From Thermoactinomyces mirandus (GTDB lineage Bacteria; Bacillota; Bacilli; Thermoactinomycetales; Thermoactinomycetaceae), in the NCBI RefSeq assembly GCF_013868055.1, contig NZ_JACEOL010000014.1, positions 62,001-126,000 of the forward strand: 64,000 nt of DNA, in the 5' to 3' direction. The translations under genes and the position numbers were made by a program. Positions 34,512 through 44,158 of this stretch are shown here, one piece after another (positions within the stretch are counted from its first letter, which is position 1; each line of letters begins with the position of its first letter). Below the pieces are notes generated by a model. That model worked only from the letters and a program-made list of their open reading frames with translations. It did not search any database and was not told the DNA's origin.

Positions 34512-36938
34512 ATGCTTGTATCGTATGAATGGTTATCCCAATATGTGGATCTGGAAGGAATTACGCCGGAGGATATTGCGGAAGAGTTGAATCGGACCGG
34601 AATTGAAGTGGAAGTGATCTATACCCGTGATCCGGGAGTAAGCGGGGTTGCTGTCGGGGAAGTTCTGTTTGTTGAACCCCATCCAAAAGCAGACCGTCTG
34701 AAAGTTTGTTCTGTAAACGTCGGGAAAGGGCAGCTGCTGCAAATTGTTTGCGGTGCCAAAAATGTTGCCAAGGGGCAGCGTGTTCCCGTCGCACTGGTTG
34801 GAGCGAAACTGCCGGGCGGAGTGCATATTAAAAAGGCAAAGCTGCGTGACGTTTATTCACACGGAATGATTTGCTCGGCCAAAGAATTGGGTTTTCCTGA
34901 CAAGGTGCTGATGAAGGAGCAGACAGAAGGGATTCTGGTGCTGGAACCGGATGCTCCGATCGGAATGGATATCAAGGAATACCTGGGCATGAACGACCAG
35001 GTGATTGAGCTTCAACTGACCCCGAACCGTTCCGATTGCCTTGGAATGTGGGGTGTTGCCCATGAAGTGGCAGCCATTTTTGACCGGGAATTGCGGTTGC
35101 CGGTGATCCATGACCAGGTTCCGATGGATGGGGGATTGTCAGAAGAAGTCCGTATCGTTGTCGAATCTGATGAAGACTGTCCTTTTTACACCGCACAAGT
35201 GGTAAAGAATCTGAAAGTGGGCGCTTCTCCGCAGTGGATGCAAAACCGGCTGATTTCTGCCGGAATTCGTCCGATCAACAACATTGTGGATATCACAAAC
35301 TATGTAATGCTGGAAACAGGACAGCCTCTTCATGCCTTTGATTATTCCAAAATTAAAGGCGGCCAGATTGTGGTCCGGCGTGCCACCGAAAATGAAAAAG
35401 TGGTAACGTTGGACAATGTGGAACGGGTTTGTGATCCGGATATGCTGCTGATCACGGACAGAGAGAATCCGCTTGGGGTTGCCGGTGTCATGGGAGGAGC
35501 TTCCTCTGAAGTAACGCCGGAAACAACCGAGATTCTGCTGGAATCGGCTTTCTTCGATCCCATGGTTGTGCGGCAGACTTCACGCAAATTGGGCCTGCGC
35601 TCGGAAGCCAATATTCGCTTTGAAAAGGGAGTCGATCCGGAACAAATTATTCCGGCCCTGTACCGCGCGGTACAGTTGCTGTGCCAGCTGTGCGGGGGAA
35701 TCGTTGCTTCAAATGCCGAAGTAGAAAAAGTGGGAGATGTGGAGGATGTCATCATTGATTTGCGTCATGAACGACTGGTTAATCTGCTCGGGATACAAAT
35801 CAGCCAGGAAGAAGTAATGGACATTTTCCGCCGCCTGGGGTTCCCCGCGACCCTGGAAGACGATATTTATGAGGTGCGAGTTCCGTCACGGCGTCCTGAT
35901 ATCATGTTGGAGGTAGATCTGATTGAAGAAGTGGCAAGACTGTATGGATATGACAGGATTCCTGCCACTTTGCTGTGGGGACAGCAAACCCCCGGCGGCC
36001 TGACGAAATCGCAAAAGATGCGCAGAACCGTGCGTCATTTGTTAAGAGAACTGGGTTTAAACGAAGTGTTTACCTACAGTTTGACTTCGGAACAGGCTGA
36101 ACAGGAAATTGCCTCGCTGCATGAGGGAATCAGGCCGATTCGCCTGGCGATGCCAATGAGCAATGAACATGCGGTGCTGCGTACAACCCTGTTGACCCAG
36201 TTGATCAAAGCGGCTGCATATAATGTCAACCATGGAAACGGGCATGTAAAGATCTTTGAAGTGGGAAAAGTTTATCTTTCCGATGAAGAGCTATTGACCT
36301 GTTTGCCGGAAGAACGTTTTGAACTGGCTGCCCTGATTACCGGGAAAAAAACTCCCACCATCTGGAAAAGTACATGGTCTGACGGGCATGATTTCTTTGT
36401 AATGAAAGGGATTCTGGATTCCGTTTTTGAACGGTTCGGTTTGCGGGACGTGGAGTATCAGGCCGCACAATTGGAAGGATTCCATCCAGGCCGGACCGCG
36501 GTATGCATTATGAATGGCGAAGTGATTGGTGTATTGGGGCAATTGCACCCCAAATTGGCCAAGCGTTATGACTTGGATGAACCCGTTGTTTTCCAACTGG
36601 ATCTTGAGAGTCTGCTGGATCGGGACATTGACATCATGTATCATCCGATTCCGCGATATCCCGCTGTTACCCGTGACCTGGCCATGACGGTGGATATAAA
36701 TATGCCTGCCGGACTGTTGGAGGCAGGGATTCGGGAAGTTGCTGGAGAATTACTTGAATCCGTGGATCTGTTTGATGTGTTTACCGGAGCGCAAATTGGG
36801 GAAGGTAAAAAAAGTGTAGCCTATTCTCTGGTTTATCGTGCACCGGACCGGACCTTGACCGATGAAGAGGTTCAAGAAGCACACCATAAAATTGTTAAAC
36901 ATCTGGCAGAATTTTATGGAGCTGAACTACGGCAATAA
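34512..36938 (+). CDS. pheT: Phenylalanyl-tRNA synthetase beta subunit
   Basis: An 808-residue partner of PheS. Domains in order are the EMAP-like tRNA-binding domain (about 40-150), B3/B4 editing domain (about 205-380), B5 (about 405-475), a core non-catalytic synthetase-like domain and the C-terminal FDX-ACB anticodon domain (about 714-807). The start is ATG 34512, 16 nt after pheS, with GAGAGGAG upstream. Confidence 0.98.
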   Translation: MLVSYEWLSQYVDLEGITPEDIAEELNRTGIEVEVIYTRDPGVSGVAVGEVLFVEPHPKADRLKVCSVNVGKGQLLQIVCGAKNVAKGQRVPVALVGAKLPGGVHIKKAKLRDVYSHGMICSAKELGFPDKVLMKEQTEGILVLEPDAPIGMDIKEYLGMNDQVIELQLTPNRSDCLGMWGVAHEVAAIFDRELRLPVIHDQVPMDGGLSEEVRIVVESDEDCPFYTAQVVKNLKVGASPQWMQNRLISAGIRPINNIVDITNYVMLETGQPLHAFDYSKIKGGQIVVRRATENEKVVTLDNVERVCDPDMLLITDRENPLGVAGVMGGASSEVTPETTEILLESAFFDPMVVRQTSRKLGLRSEANIRFEKGVDPEQIIPALYRAVQLLCQLCGGIVASNAEVEKVGDVEDVIIDLRHERLVNLLGIQISQEEVMDIFRRLGFPATLEDDIYEVRVPSRRPDIMLEVDLIEEVARLYGYDRIPATLLWGQQTPGGLTKSQKMRRTVRHLLRELGLNEVFTYSLTSEQAEQEIASLHEGIRPIRLAMPMSNEHAVLRTTLLTQLIKAAAYNVNHGNGHVKIFEVGKVYLSDEELLTCLPEERFELAALITGKKTPTIWKSTWSDGHDFFVMKGILDSVFERFGLRDVEYQAAQLEGFHPGRTAVCIMNGEVIGVLGQLHPKLAKRYDLDEPVVFQLDLESLLDRDIDIMYHPIPRYPAVTRDLAMTVDINMPAGLLEAGIREVAGELLESVDLFDVFTGAQIGEGKKSVAYSLVYRAPDRTLTDEEVQEAHHKIVKHLAEFYGAELRQ

Positions 36939-37009
36939 ACTTCTCCGGATCTGTTCTACACCGATTCGACTCGCAGAAGAAACCTTCACCTTGTGAAGGA
37001 GGCGGTGAA

Positions 37010-37258
37010 GTGAAAAATAGATTGAGTGTGGAAATTTACGGGCAACAATATCATTTGACAGGCAAGGCAAGTCCGAGTCATATGCGTCAGGTTGCAAGTC
37101 ATGTGGATGAGAAAATGAGACAAATCGCTGATAACAATCCGCGTCTGGATGTGGCACGTCTGGCGGTTTTATCGGCGGTAAACATTGCTGATGACTATTT
37201 AAAGCTGAAACAGGAATATGATGAAATCATGCATCTGATTGAAGACGAAGAACCATGA
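37010..37258 (+). CDS. zapA: Cell division protein ZapA
   Basis: Cross-links FtsZ filaments at the division ring. The 82-residue protein shows the family opening LSVEIYGQQYHLTGKAS and the coiled-coil half (DVARLAVLSAVNIADDYLKLK). It starts at GTG 37010 behind GAAGGAGG. It follows pheT as in Bacillus, although rnhC, which lies between them there, is absent. Confidence 0.93.
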   Translation: MKNRLSVEIYGQQYHLTGKASPSHMRQVASHVDEKMRQIADNNPRLDVARLAVLSAVNIADDYLKLKQEYDEIMHLIEDEEP

Positions 37259-37268
37259 GGAGGATTCG

Positions 37269-37802
37269 ATGAATTTTCTGGATCTGATCATCCTTTTTCT
37301 GATGGCTGGTGCCCTGATCCAGGGATATAAATGGGGTTTGATCCTGCAAATAACTTCCTTGGTCAATTATATTCTGGCGATTTGGATTGCATTTGAGTTT
37401 ACTGATGAATTTGCTCCTGTCATCAGTAAGTTATGGAGTTTGCCTGATTCTGTCAGTGGAGGTTGGATGGCTTTGGTCCCGGTGGAGAAAGCCATTTATT
37501 CCCTGATCGCCTTTGTTGTTTTGCTGATTGGAACAAGGCTGCTTTTGTCGCTTGCGGCTACCCTGATCAATCAGGTGGCCAATTTGCCGATTCTGTCTGC
37601 CGTCAATCGCTCAGGAGGCGTATTGTTTGGCTTGGCAAAAGTTTTGCTTCTGACGTTTGTTCTGGTCAATGTGTTGAATGTCATTCCCTGGAGCACCGGA
37701 CAGAAAGTAGTGGAAGGATCGTTCCTGGCAAGTGCAGTGACGGGGTGGACCCCGGATCTGGCGAAAGAACTGAATCAATTGTTCCAAGGAAAAATGCTGT
37801 AA
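37269..37802 (+). CDS. CvpA family membrane protein
   Basis: A 177-residue protein with four hydrophobic segments matching CvpA/YshB (MNFLDLIILFLMAGALIQGYKWG...). The family is linked to colicin V production in E. coli; its role in Bacillales is unclear. ATG 37269 is preferred, 5 nt after GAGGAGG. It is 10 nt past zapA and so probably in one transcript with it. A terminator follows. Confidence 0.88.
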   Translation: MNFLDLIILFLMAGALIQGYKWGLILQITSLVNYILAIWIAFEFTDEFAPVISKLWSLPDSVSGGWMALVPVEKAIYSLIAFVVLLIGTRLLLSLAATLINQVANLPILSAVNRSGGVLFGLAKVLLLTFVLVNVLNVIPWSTGQKVVEGSFLASAVTGWTPDLAKELNQLFQGKML

Positions 37803-37807
37803 AAAGA

Positions 37808-37848
37808 TGAGCAGCTACCTGTGGTTTCCGGGCAGCTGCTTTTTTGGA
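37808..37848 (+). terminator. Terminator after zapA-cvpA
   Basis: AGCAGCTACC and the GGGCAGCTGCT side form a stem with an internal mismatch, followed by TTTTTT. Confidence 0.75.
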
Positions 37849-37907
37849 CGGCAAAAAAGAAAAAGGGATCACAAGGCACCTAAAATTCCTGAAAAAGAGG
37901 TGAGATA

Positions 37908-38400
37908 TTTGGAAGAAACAGCAAAAATACGCATAGAAACACCCTGGCTGCGGAAATCATACCGTTTACGGTCAAGTTGGTGGGAGCGGCGCTGGCGGAC
38001 CGGATGCGTCTCAAGGAACTGTTGGGGGCGGAAGTGCCGCAGAATTGGCCAAATAACGATTTTCGGGAAGTTTTGCCCTTCATGTTTCAAAAGTTGTCGC
38101 AAAATCCAAACTAGCCGGTCTGGAACGGGCTGGTCCTGAGGAAAAATTCTCCGGTATTGGTGGGAGATGCATGATTGAAAGAGGGGCCGGACGAACAGGG
38201 GAGCGCTGATCTTGGTTACAGTATTGTGCCTGAACATCAGGGAAAGGGATATGCCACTGAAATCGCCCGGGCTGTTCAATCCGGGTGTTGGAAAAAACCG
38301 GATTCCGGCGTGTCATGGCTGATGGCAACATGATCCGGTGGGAGTTTCCAAACCGAAAGGAATCCGGTGAAACCTGAAAGTGGGAGACTTTTGCCGAATC
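37908..38400 (+). pseudogene. Broken GNAT acetyltransferase
   Basis: Plus-strand pieces in more than one frame spell a GNAT protein. They are IIPFTVKLVGAALADRMRLK with ELLGAEVPQNWPNNDF, then FREVLPFMFQKLSQNP, an in-frame stop, NSPVLVGDA, a second stop, DEQGSADLGYSIVPEHQGKG (acetyl-CoA loop) and YATEIARA. Further frame loss follows. The reading is interrupted several times, so it is non-functional. It occupies the place of polX in the Bacillus order. Confidence 0.75.
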
Positions 38401-38539
38401 CAGAATGCAGAAAGTTTTTTCATAAAAGTTTTTTCACATGCAGGCAATTCAAAGGGCTTTTCAGAAAATCCGTTTCCCGTTTGTCTGTAAAACCCATTCA
38501 TGTCCGTACTGGACCCAAGTGCCTTCTCTTTTTGCCGAA

Positions 38540-38728
38540 TTACATTTTGTGTGACTTTTGCTCATGTTTTTCTGATTTTAATTCCAGTTTCTTTCTTTTC
38601 AGTTTTTTGCGGGTTACCAGATAAACTATTCGGAGAATGGGCATAATTACAAAAATAAACACAAACACAAATACACCGACAATTTTTCCGAGCAAACAAG
38701 CCATCTCATAAATGACAGAGGGTTCCAT
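38540..38728 (-). CDS. Small membrane protein, unknown
   Basis: A 62-residue minus-strand protein with AGAAGGAG 6 nt before ATG 38728. One long hydrophobic segment (GKIVGVFVFVFIFVIMPILRIVYLV) is followed by a strongly basic tail (TRKKLKRKKLELKSEKHEQK). No family is recognised. Confidence 0.55.
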   Translation of the reverse strand: MEPSVIYEMACLLGKIVGVFVFVFIFVIMPILRIVYLVTRKKLKRKKLELKSEKHEQKSHKM

Positions 38729-39018
38729 TTTTTCTCCTTCTGGTCTTTTATTAATTATTATATAGTTTATTGTTTATTTTTTAAATATTTTTATTGTATT
38801 TTGGTTTTCATAAGTGGTTTTTCTCCTGTGAAAGGACCTTAATGGAATGTCCACCAATCTTCAGAGTTTGCTGAAACTGCAAACTTTATGGCTGGCTGAA
38901 AGTATTCTTTTCATCGGACAGTTGAAGAGAATGGTTTACCCATTTTTTTGCCGCATGTTTTGGGAAAACATTGGCATAATAACGAGTAAAACCAGCCAAA
39001 AAGGGTTGTGAAGCTCGT

Positions 39019-40041
39019 ATGGTGAACCGTACTTTTATCAAAATTGCGATGCTTTATCTGATTGTCGGTCTTATATGGATGGGCAGCTTTGCAGATGGCT
39101 TTGCCCTGAATGAAACGAATGTTAAAGAATTCCCGGTTCATACCGCTTTTGGGAAGGCTGTTCTTAAAAAAGGCGCCAGAGGCGGAGATGTTTATGAATT
39201 GCAAGGGAGATTGAAGCATTTGGGATTTTACACAGGTTCTGTGGACGGGGTGTTCGGCCAGCGAACCTATTTAGCTGTTCGTTTGTTTCAGTATGAATTC
39301 GGCTTGAAGATTGACGGGGTCGTCGGGCCAAAGACCAAATTGAAACTGTGGAAGGCAACAAGACATTGGCGGCCGGAAATGACCCGTCCGCAAGCGCAAG
39401 GACCGGTCCTAAAACGCGGTTCACGGGGCGGCGATGTTTGGGATTTGCAGGGACGCCTCAAATTTATCGGGTTTTACACCGGAAAAGTTGATGGGCATTA
39501 TGGAGAAAGAACTTACCGTGCCGTTCGCCTGTTCCAATATGAATTTGGCCTGAAGATTGACGGGGTTGCCGGCAGCAAGACATTGCAAAAACTGAGGGCT
39601 GCCACCAAAAACTATACACCTGACAAAATCGGGAAGAAACCAACAAAAACTGGAGCGGTATCTGTGCCTAAAAGCAGCTACGGTTTTTCAAACAACGATA
39701 TACAATTGCTGGCACAGGCTGTTTACGCGGAAGGACGTGGAGAACCGTATATTGGAAAGGTTGCAATTGCTGCGGTCATTCTGAACCGGATTGAAAGTGA
39801 AAAGTTTCCGGATACGGTATCTGGTATAATTTTCCAACCGCTTGCATTTGAAGCAGTAGCCGATGGCCAAATCTGGTTGCAGCCCGACGAAGAAGCAAAA
39901 AAAGCGGTCAGGGATGCCCTGAACGGTTGGGACCCGTCAGGCGGGGCGCTGTACTACTTTAACCCGGCACGGGCAACATCCAAGTGGATCTGGAGCCGAC
40001 CCCAAATCAAAAAGATTGGAGATCATATTTTCACACGGTAA
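39019..40041 (+). CDS. sleB: Spore cortex-lytic enzyme SleB-like
   Basis: Lytic transglycosylase that degrades spore cortex during germination. The 340-residue exported protein starts with a signal segment (about 8-30). It carries two peptidoglycan-binding domains (about 47-110 and 130-195), each containing the same block AVRLFQYEFGLKIDGV, and a C-terminal Hydrolase_2 (SleB) domain (about 222-340) with catalytic Glu in VYAEGRGEPYIG and YYFNP. The usual SleB has one binding domain, so this is a tandem duplication. The ribosome site is weak at ATG 39019. ypeB is not adjacent. Confidence 0.88.
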   Translation: MVNRTFIKIAMLYLIVGLIWMGSFADGFALNETNVKEFPVHTAFGKAVLKKGARGGDVYELQGRLKHLGFYTGSVDGVFGQRTYLAVRLFQYEFGLKIDGVVGPKTKLKLWKATRHWRPEMTRPQAQGPVLKRGSRGGDVWDLQGRLKFIGFYTGKVDGHYGERTYRAVRLFQYEFGLKIDGVAGSKTLQKLRAATKNYTPDKIGKKPTKTGAVSVPKSSYGFSNNDIQLLAQAVYAEGRGEPYIGKVAIAAVILNRIESEKFPDTVSGIIFQPLAFEAVADGQIWLQPDEEAKKAVRDALNGWDPSGGALYYFNPARATSKWIWSRPQIKKIGDHIFTR

Positions 40042-40139
40042 CTGGACATCGAGCCGATTTTCATATTGGCTCGATGTCTTTCATGAGAGGGAAGTGCTAT
40101 AATAGAGATTGATTTTGAACAGAAAGAGGAGTTGTCGGC

Positions 40140-42497
40140 GTGGAGCAATGGACGCTCAAATCTTTAGAATACGCGCAGGTAAAGGAATTGTTGAAAAAAC
40201 AGGCGGCTACTGTCCTGGGAAAGGAAAAGGTGGATCAGTTAATGCCTGAAGCCCGGATGGAGCGGGTAAAAGATCGCCTTGATTCCACTCAGGAAGGAAT
40301 GGACGTGATCCGCTTGAAAGGCGATGTTCCGTTTGGAGGGGTCCGGGATATCAGAGCCTCTATCCGGCGGGCCGAAATGGAAGGGATGCTTTCAGAAACG
40401 GAGTGTTTGGATGTTGCAAGCACGATTTCAGCCGGACGCAAGATTAAATCGTTTTTGCGGCAGATTGAAGAAGAAGCAGCAACGCTTCCCATTTTGCGCG
40501 GCTTAACGGAACAAGTGGCGAGCCTTGATACCATCGAAAAAGAAATTCTCCGGTCCATTGATGAACAAGCGGTTGTCAAAGACCAGGCAAGCCCCGGATT
40601 GGGGAAGATTCGCAGCCAGATCGGAGAAGCCCGCAAACGGATCAATCAAATCCTGCAAGAAATGATTCGCAATCCGCATTATACAAAGATGATGCAGGAA
40701 GCGATCATAACCCAGCGTTTTGACCGCTACGTGATTCCGGTCAAAATGGAATATCGCTCCCGGTTCCCCGGAATTGTCCATGATCAGTCATCGTCTGGCG
40801 CCACCCTGTTCATTGAACCCGAGGCTGTTGTCAAATGGAACAACCGGTTGCGCGAGCTGGAGTTGTCTGGAAAAAAAGAAGTGGAAAAGGTTTTGCGGCG
40901 TCTGACCGGAGTGATCGGGGAAGAAGCGGAAGCACTCAGAAAGAATACTGAAATTTTAGCCGAACTGGATCTGATCATGGCCTGTGCCCGTTTCGGCTAT
41001 CAGGTAAAAGGAGTCGTTCCGCGTATTTCCCGGTCGACCCTCAAGCTGAAGAAAGCACGGCATCCCCTGATCAACGCGAAAGATGTGGTTCCCATTGATC
41101 TGGAAATGGGTGAATCCTATCAAGCGATCATCATTACAGGACCCAATACCGGTGGTAAAACCGTCACCTTGAAAACTGTCGGCCTGTTTGCCCTGATGAC
41201 CCAGTCAGGGATTCCCATTCCTGCAGAAGAAGAAAGTGTTATGCCCGTGTTTAGCGGAGTATACGCTGATATTGGGGATGAGCAAAGCATTGAGCAGAAC
41301 CTGAGTACTTTTTCCGGTCATCTTACAAATATTATTCGGATATTGAAACAGATCGATGAAAAAAGTCTGGTTTTGTTTGATGAATTGGGTGCGGGGACAG
41401 ATCCGACGGAAGGGGCCGCACTGGCTATAGCCATTCTGGAACATGTCATCCACCGGGGATGCCTGGTGATGGCAACGACCCATTACAGTGAACTGAAACT
41501 TTTTGCGCATACCCATCCAAACGCGATCAATGCCAGTGTTGAATTTGATGTACAAACCTTAAAACCGACTTACCGTTTGTTAATCGGTGTACCGGGCAGC
41601 AGCAATGCTTTTTCCATTTCCAAACGGTTGGGATTACCCGATGAACTGATCCAGACAGCCAGGGCCCAACTTTCCACGGATGAAAACCGGATGGAGGAAA
41701 TGATTACCTTTCTGACAGAGGAACGGAAATCAGCTGAAGAGGATCGTTATCAGGCAGAGAAGCTTCGGATAGAGGCCGAAGCATTGTACCGGGATCTGAA
41801 ACAGAAATGGGAGCAGTTGGAGGAAGAAAAGGCTCGCATCAAAGAAAAAGCTCGGTGTGAGGCGCAATCCATCATTAAGAAAGCGGAACGGGAAGCAGAA
41901 GAGGTAGTGAAAAAACTGCAGTCATGGATAAAAGCACGGCCCCGGGATCTGAAAGAGCATGAGTTGATCGATGCCAGGACAAGATTGAAGAATGCTGTGC
42001 CCGATTGGGAATGGCCGCAAAAACAAAAGAAAAATACAGGCACAAGGGAAGCGCTTCATGTTGGGGATGAAGTTCTCGTTTTAAGCGTAAATCAGACAGG
42101 GACCATTGTAGACGAATTGGGAGACGGCTTCTTCCAGGTACAGGTTGGTTTTTTGAAAATGAAGATCCACAAGGATCAGCTGGAAAAAAGGTCTTCTCCA
42201 AAACCGGCTGCTGCGGGAAAAACGGGGACAACCATCAAACGGGCAGCAACCGATGTCAAGCCGGAATGCGATATTCGCGGCAAATTGGTGGAAGAGGCGC
42301 TGATCGAGGTTGATAACTACTTGGATAAAGCGATTCTGGCCGGTTATAAACAGGTCTTCCTGATCCACGGCAAGGGGACGGGAGCACTTCGTGCCGGTGT
42401 ACAGGAATATTTGCGGCACCAACGCCATGTGAAAAGTTTCCGGCTGGGAAATCACGGTGAAGGCGGTTCGGGAGTTACCGTTGTCGAATTGAAGTGA
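40140..42497 (+). CDS. mutS2: Endonuclease MutS2
   Basis: Ribosome-rescue and recombination-control ATPase/nuclease. The 785-residue protein has the MutS core/clamp region, Walker A GPNTGGKTVTLKT, Walker B LVLFDELGAGTDPTEG, a Glu/Lys-rich coiled coil (about 515-620), a KOW-like segment (LHVGDEVLVLSVNQTG) and the C-terminal Smr domain (DIRGKLVEEALIEVDNYLD...HGKGTGALR). It begins at GTG 40140 behind AAGAGGAG. Confidence 0.96.
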   Translation: MEQWTLKSLEYAQVKELLKKQAATVLGKEKVDQLMPEARMERVKDRLDSTQEGMDVIRLKGDVPFGGVRDIRASIRRAEMEGMLSETECLDVASTISAGRKIKSFLRQIEEEAATLPILRGLTEQVASLDTIEKEILRSIDEQAVVKDQASPGLGKIRSQIGEARKRINQILQEMIRNPHYTKMMQEAIITQRFDRYVIPVKMEYRSRFPGIVHDQSSSGATLFIEPEAVVKWNNRLRELELSGKKEVEKVLRRLTGVIGEEAEALRKNTEILAELDLIMACARFGYQVKGVVPRISRSTLKLKKARHPLINAKDVVPIDLEMGESYQAIIITGPNTGGKTVTLKTVGLFALMTQSGIPIPAEEESVMPVFSGVYADIGDEQSIEQNLSTFSGHLTNIIRILKQIDEKSLVLFDELGAGTDPTEGAALAIAILEHVIHRGCLVMATTHYSELKLFAHTHPNAINASVEFDVQTLKPTYRLLIGVPGSSNAFSISKRLGLPDELIQTARAQLSTDENRMEEMITFLTEERKSAEEDRYQAEKLRIEAEALYRDLKQKWEQLEEEKARIKEKARCEAQSIIKKAEREAEEVVKKLQSWIKARPRDLKEHELIDARTRLKNAVPDWEWPQKQKKNTGTREALHVGDEVLVLSVNQTGTIVDELGDGFFQVQVGFLKMKIHKDQLEKRSSPKPAAAGKTGTTIKRAATDVKPECDIRGKLVEEALIEVDNYLDKAILAGYKQVFLIHGKGTGALRAGVQEYLRHQRHVKSFRLGNHGEGGSGVTVVELK

Positions 42498-42521
42498 ATA
42501 AATGCACGGTGGAGGAAAAAG

Positions 42522-42605
42522 ATGAATCACTTGCCAAAAGTGCTTGCAATCATTTCCTTGTTATTCTTCATGACGGGAATTGTCTGGTTTCTTTTAAATA
42601 ACTGA
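42522..42605 (+). CDS. 27-residue single-span membrane peptide
   Basis: A mini-gene with GGAGG 8 nt before ATG 42522. It encodes MNHLPKVLAIISLLFFMTGI followed by VWFLLNN. This is one membrane helix with a short positive head. It starts 24 nt after mutS2 and is ended by a terminator, so it is probably the last gene of the mutS2 transcript. Function is unknown. Confidence 0.55.
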   Translation: MNHLPKVLAIISLLFFMTGIVWFLLNN

Positions 42606-42613
42606 CGAAAAGA

Positions 42614-42652
42614 AAGAGGATTTTCCCGGAAAGGAAAATCCTCTTTCCTATT
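42614..42652 (+). terminator. Terminator after mutS2 and the micro-peptide
   Basis: AGAGGATTTTCC and GGAAAATCCTCT form a 12-bp stem around CCGGAAA-like bases, followed by TTCC. The right arm is duplicated in tandem (GAAAATCCTCTTTCCTATTT twice, about 42634-42673). Confidence 0.75.
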
Positions 42653-42702
42653 TGAAAATCCTCTTTCCTATTTCATGCGCAAATTTGTGGGCTGGTGATG
42701 TT

Positions 42703-43860
42703 TTAATAGTTTACCGCCCTGTTGGCATTGATTCTTCCGTGTTCAAAATAATAGCCGGTTCCACTGATTTGATCTGCGGTGTTTTCAATGGCTGCACGGA
42801 TCTGGGAGTTGCTTCTGCCCTGGCTTGCCAGCAATGCAGCCAGTCCTGCCACATGCGGGGTTGCCATTGATGTTCCGCTCAGGTTTCTGTAACTGCTGTT
42901 GATATAGGTGGAGTAGATGTCAGAACCGGGCGCCGCTACATCAACCCAGCTCCCGTAGTTGGAGAAGTAAGAGAGTGTGTCACTGGAGGTAGTAGAAGCT
43001 ACGGCAATGGCTTGAGAGTAATAAGCAGGGTAACTGGGAAGAGAAACTCCGCTGTTTCCGGCGGCTGCCACAACTACGGCGCCGTTGTTCCATGCCTGTT
43101 GCACTGCATTTTGAAGTGCAGTACTTCCAACAGAGCCACCGAGGCTCAAGCTGATGACATCTGCCCCGTTTTGGGCGGCAAATACGATGCCATCGGCGAC
43201 ATCGGCAAAGGTGCCGCTTCCTTGATTATCCAGCACGCGGACAGCCATGATTCTGGCGTTGGGCGCCATTCCGGCCATGCCAATTCCATTGTTGGTAACG
43301 GCCGCTGCAATTCCGGCACAATGTGTTCCGTGTCCGTTTCCGTCCTGGGCAACATTATCGTTGTCTACAAAGTCATAACCCTGAATCACTTTGCCGTTCA
43401 GGTCGGGATGATTGGCTTGCACACCCGTATCAACAATGGCAATCACCGTACTGCTGCTGCTTTGTGAAACATCCCAGGCCTGTGGCGCCTGGACTTTTTG
43501 CGGTCCCCACTGTCTGCTTGTGAGATCATTTGGAGTCCACATGGCATGTGCATAATAGTTGGGTTCGACGTACTCAACCATCGGGTTGTTTTTGTATTTC
43601 TCGATCATTTTGGTAATCGAACCTTTAAACTTGACAACCTCAAAACCTGAATATTTGGATTTTTCCATTAATTTTGCTCCATATTGTTGGTGAACCGATT
43701 GTGCAGACTGTGCCGAAATTCCCTCTTTAAATTTTACGATTAATTCACCGGGTACAAAGTTTCCGTTATCTGCTGGAGCAGGAGTCGCAAAAACTGAAAC
43801 AGGAATTGCAAGAAGGGCAACCAACACCAAAGTTGTACATATACTCAGAAAGCGTTTCAC
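42703..43860 (-). CDS. Secreted subtilisin-like serine protease (thermitase type)
   Basis: A 385-residue exported endopeptidase. Signal peptide (about 1-26), I9-like propeptide (GELIVKFKEGISAQSAQSVHQ to about 105), then S8 catalytic domain with Asp in AIVDTGVQANHPDL, His in GHGTHCAGIAA, oxyanion Asn in AAAGNSG and Ser in GTSMATPHVAG. I prefer GTG 43860, about 10 nt after TTAGGAGG. A longer in-frame ATG at 43983 would add 41 residues without signal character. It is close in domain layout to thermitase and Ak.1-type proteases. It is monocistronic. Confidence 0.93.
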   Translation of the reverse strand: MKRFLSICTTLVLVALLAIPVSVFATPAPADNGNFVPGELIVKFKEGISAQSAQSVHQQYGAKLMEKSKYSGFEVVKFKGSITKMIEKYKNNPMVEYVEPNYYAHAMWTPNDLTSRQWGPQKVQAPQAWDVSQSSSSTVIAIVDTGVQANHPDLNGKVIQGYDFVDNDNVAQDGNGHGTHCAGIAAAVTNNGIGMAGMAPNARIMAVRVLDNQGSGTFADVADGIVFAAQNGADVISLSLGGSVGSTALQNAVQQAWNNGAVVVAAAGNSGVSLPSYPAYYSQAIAVASTTSSDTLSYFSNYGSWVDVAAPGSDIYSTYINSSYRNLSGTSMATPHVAGLAALLASQGRSNSQIRAAIENTADQISGTGYYFEHGRINANRAVNY

Positions 43861-44100
43861 AGGCAGGCATCCTCCTAATTGATAATTTGAATCCCCCTCG
43901 TTACTTGCCGTCAGGAAAATAGGTTGGCGGTTTGACAGTATCCCTCCCTTTTCTGTAAGTTGCATATAAATTTCTATGCACAAATAATAATATCCTTCTT
44001 TTTTGAAAATATCAACAATTTATTTTGGCAGCTATTCATTTTTAGCTTAATAGTATTTTGGTGTGATCATTGACTATTTGAAAATAAATTTTTGAGGGCA

Positions 44101-44137
44101 TAAAAGCAAAAGCAAATGATCTGTTTGATCATTTGCC
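44101..44137 (-). terminator. Terminator of the 72-residue minus-strand gene
   Basis: GCAAATGATC (44112-44121) and GATCATTTGC (44127-44136) form a perfect 10-bp stem; on the minus strand a T-rich run follows. Confidence 0.75.
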
Positions 44138-44158
44138 AGGATGATCAGGAAAGATTTA

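Noticed and set aside
42634-42673. Tandem 20-bp repeat as a possible CRISPR or regulatory array
   Set aside because: Only two copies without spacers; it is a duplication of one terminator arm.
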